Made by a program: the position numbers and the translations under genes. 64,000 nucleotides of DNA from Bacillus sp. B1-b2 (lineage in GTDB: Bacteria > Bacillota > Bacilli > Bacillales > Cytobacillaceae), in the NCBI RefSeq assembly GCF_009183415.1, contig NZ_WEHU01000018.1, positions 35,901 to 99,900 of the forward strand. The letters run 5' to 3'. This document shows, in pieces, positions 63,405-64,000 of this stretch (its first letter is position 1; each line of letters starts with the position of its first letter). The notes below the pieces were generated by a model. That model was not told where the DNA came from. It ran no database searches and was given only the letters and a program-made list of their open reading frames with translations.

Positions 63405-63419
63405 TCATAAAATTATGCA
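63405..63419. promoter_or_regulatory. TCATAAAATTATGCA, weaker third motif
   Basis: Shares AAAATTATGCAG with the motif at 60945, in the gap between the kinase and the Csp-like gene. Confidence 0.35.
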
Positions 63420-63503
63420 GTTTCTTAGGAGTTTTATAAAACCCGTTAGTTCAATTTCCTGATGGGTAAAATTAATATGACTATAAATTTAGGAGGTATG
63501 ATT

Positions 63504-63833
63504 ATGAATTCTACTTACGAAGAATGCATCAAAGCCTGTTTGGAGTGTATGGAATCATGTAACATGTGTTTCGATGCTTGCCTGAAAGAAGAGGATGTAA
63601 AAATGATGGCTTACTGTATTCGCTTGGACAGAGAGTGCGCTGATATTTGCAGTTTTGCGGCCAAAGCCATGCAATCAAATAGTCCTTTCGCAAAACAAAT
63701 TTGTCAACTTTGTGCAGATATCTGTGAAGCATGTGGCAACGAATGCAAGAAACATGAACACCACGAGCATTGTAGAAAGTGTGCTGAAGCATGTTTTAGA
63801 TGTGCTGAAGCATGTCGAAAAATGGTTGCATAA
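63504..63833 (+). CDS. Four-helix-bundle copper-storage-like protein (Csp/DUF326)
   Basis: A 109-aa protein rich in Cys in CxxxC patterns (YEECIKACLECMESCNMCF, ICQLCADICEACGNECKKH, HCRKCAEACFRCAEACRK), like cytosolic copper storage proteins (Csp3) that store many Cu(I) ions inside a four-helix bundle. ATG 63504 lies 7 bases behind AGGAGG; the open frame upstream has no such site. It is divergent from the kinase operon. Confidence 0.85.
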   Translation: MNSTYEECIKACLECMESCNMCFDACLKEEDVKMMAYCIRLDRECADICSFAAKAMQSNSPFAKQICQLCADICEACGNECKKHEHHEHCRKCAEACFRCAEACRKMVA

Positions 63834-63887
63834 ATTAATCTAAAGACAAAAAAAGAAAAACACACATCAATGACTGGATTAAAATGG

Positions 63888-64000
63888 TACCTGTAGTTAG
63901 GACACTTGAAAAAGAGTGTTTTATCTACAGGTATTTTTTTATATACTTATAATTACTAAATAGGGATTAGAGGACAACATGAGTAGAATAACATTTTCAA
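63888..64000 (+). mobile_element. Probable left end of an IS3-type element or a terminator
   Basis: A hairpin TACCTGTAG / CTACAGGTA with inner ACACT / AGTGT and a T run follows the Csp gene. At 63979 a new frame begins MSRITFS, as at the start of IS3/IS150-type OrfA. The window ends there, so either an IS end or an ordinary terminator plus next gene remains possible. Confidence 0.35.

Noticed and set aside
1..64000. CRISPR array, tRNA or rRNA genes
   Set aside because: Direct repeats with regular spacers, CCA-ended cloverleafs and rRNA-like conserved blocks were not seen on reading both strands.

Overview
The window is AT-rich, Gram-positive DNA with Bacillus-type gene content and strong Shine-Dalgarno sites (GGAGG-like). 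YhcX/YhcU/YhcT-like and YhdB-like genes, T-box leaders, CsoR/CopZ/CopA and a YdhK-type lipoprotein all point to Bacillaceae; the genus cannot be fixed from the sequence alone. No tRNA, rRNA or CRISPR array was seen.

Region 1 (about 1-32.8 kb) looks like ordinary chromosome. It holds a secreted M14 carboxypeptidase, a GNAT-nitrilase fusion (YhcX), a BdbC plus thioredoxin pair, an RluA-type pseudouridine synthase, a DUF47-Pit phosphate transport pair and several oxidoreductases. Its most coherent block is a seven-gene minus-strand operon at 12.5-23.0 kb: Hpt protein, REC-GGDEF-REC diguanylate cyclase, HEAT-repeat membrane protein, processive GT2 glycosyltransferase, large membrane-anchored glycosidase-like protein, single-domain response regulator and hybrid histidine kinase. 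It looks like a self-contained phosphorelay and c-di-GMP controlled exopolysaccharide locus. Next to it, thrS is preceded by two tandem threonine T-boxes, and proC follows thrS. Dispersed intergenic repeats and a 20-21 nt tandem repeat lie between genes.

Region 2 (about 32.8-53.2 kb) is an accessory island with a gene remnant at each edge. It carries a probable ABC-three-component conflict system (DUF2326-like ATPase, middle component 6-like protein, and an effector that seems split into a membrane part and a C-terminal-domain part sharing one motif). It also carries a class 2 OLD nuclease plus UvrD-like helicase pair (Gabija-like), an orphan methyltransferase, and an uncharacterised 533-aa protein with a zinc-ribbon partner. 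The mobility or replication genes are a primase/helicase-like ATPase, a replication-relaxation protein, an HTH-RHH protein, an Xre repressor and a truncated large serine recombinase. Similar attenuator-like hairpins sit directly upstream of several island genes, and a cluster of GGAAC/GTTCC motifs lies beside the helicase gene.

Region 3 (about 53.2-64 kb) is a copper and redox island: csoR, copZ, copA with CsoR-type operators, a small His-tailed membrane protein, a siroheme/4Fe-4S reductase-like protein, two lipoproteins, a broken CcdA/DsbD-like gene, a sensor kinase/response regulator/AbrB-like operon and a Cys-rich four-helix copper-storage-like protein. Two genes here contain an in-frame TGA exactly at a redox Cys position, each followed by a SECIS-like hairpin: a glutaredoxin-like protein (TGA at 53417-53419) and a CC/Se-motif HesB-like protein (TGA at 57829-57831). 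They are the best candidates for unannotated selenoproteins. The right edge probably enters an IS3-type element.
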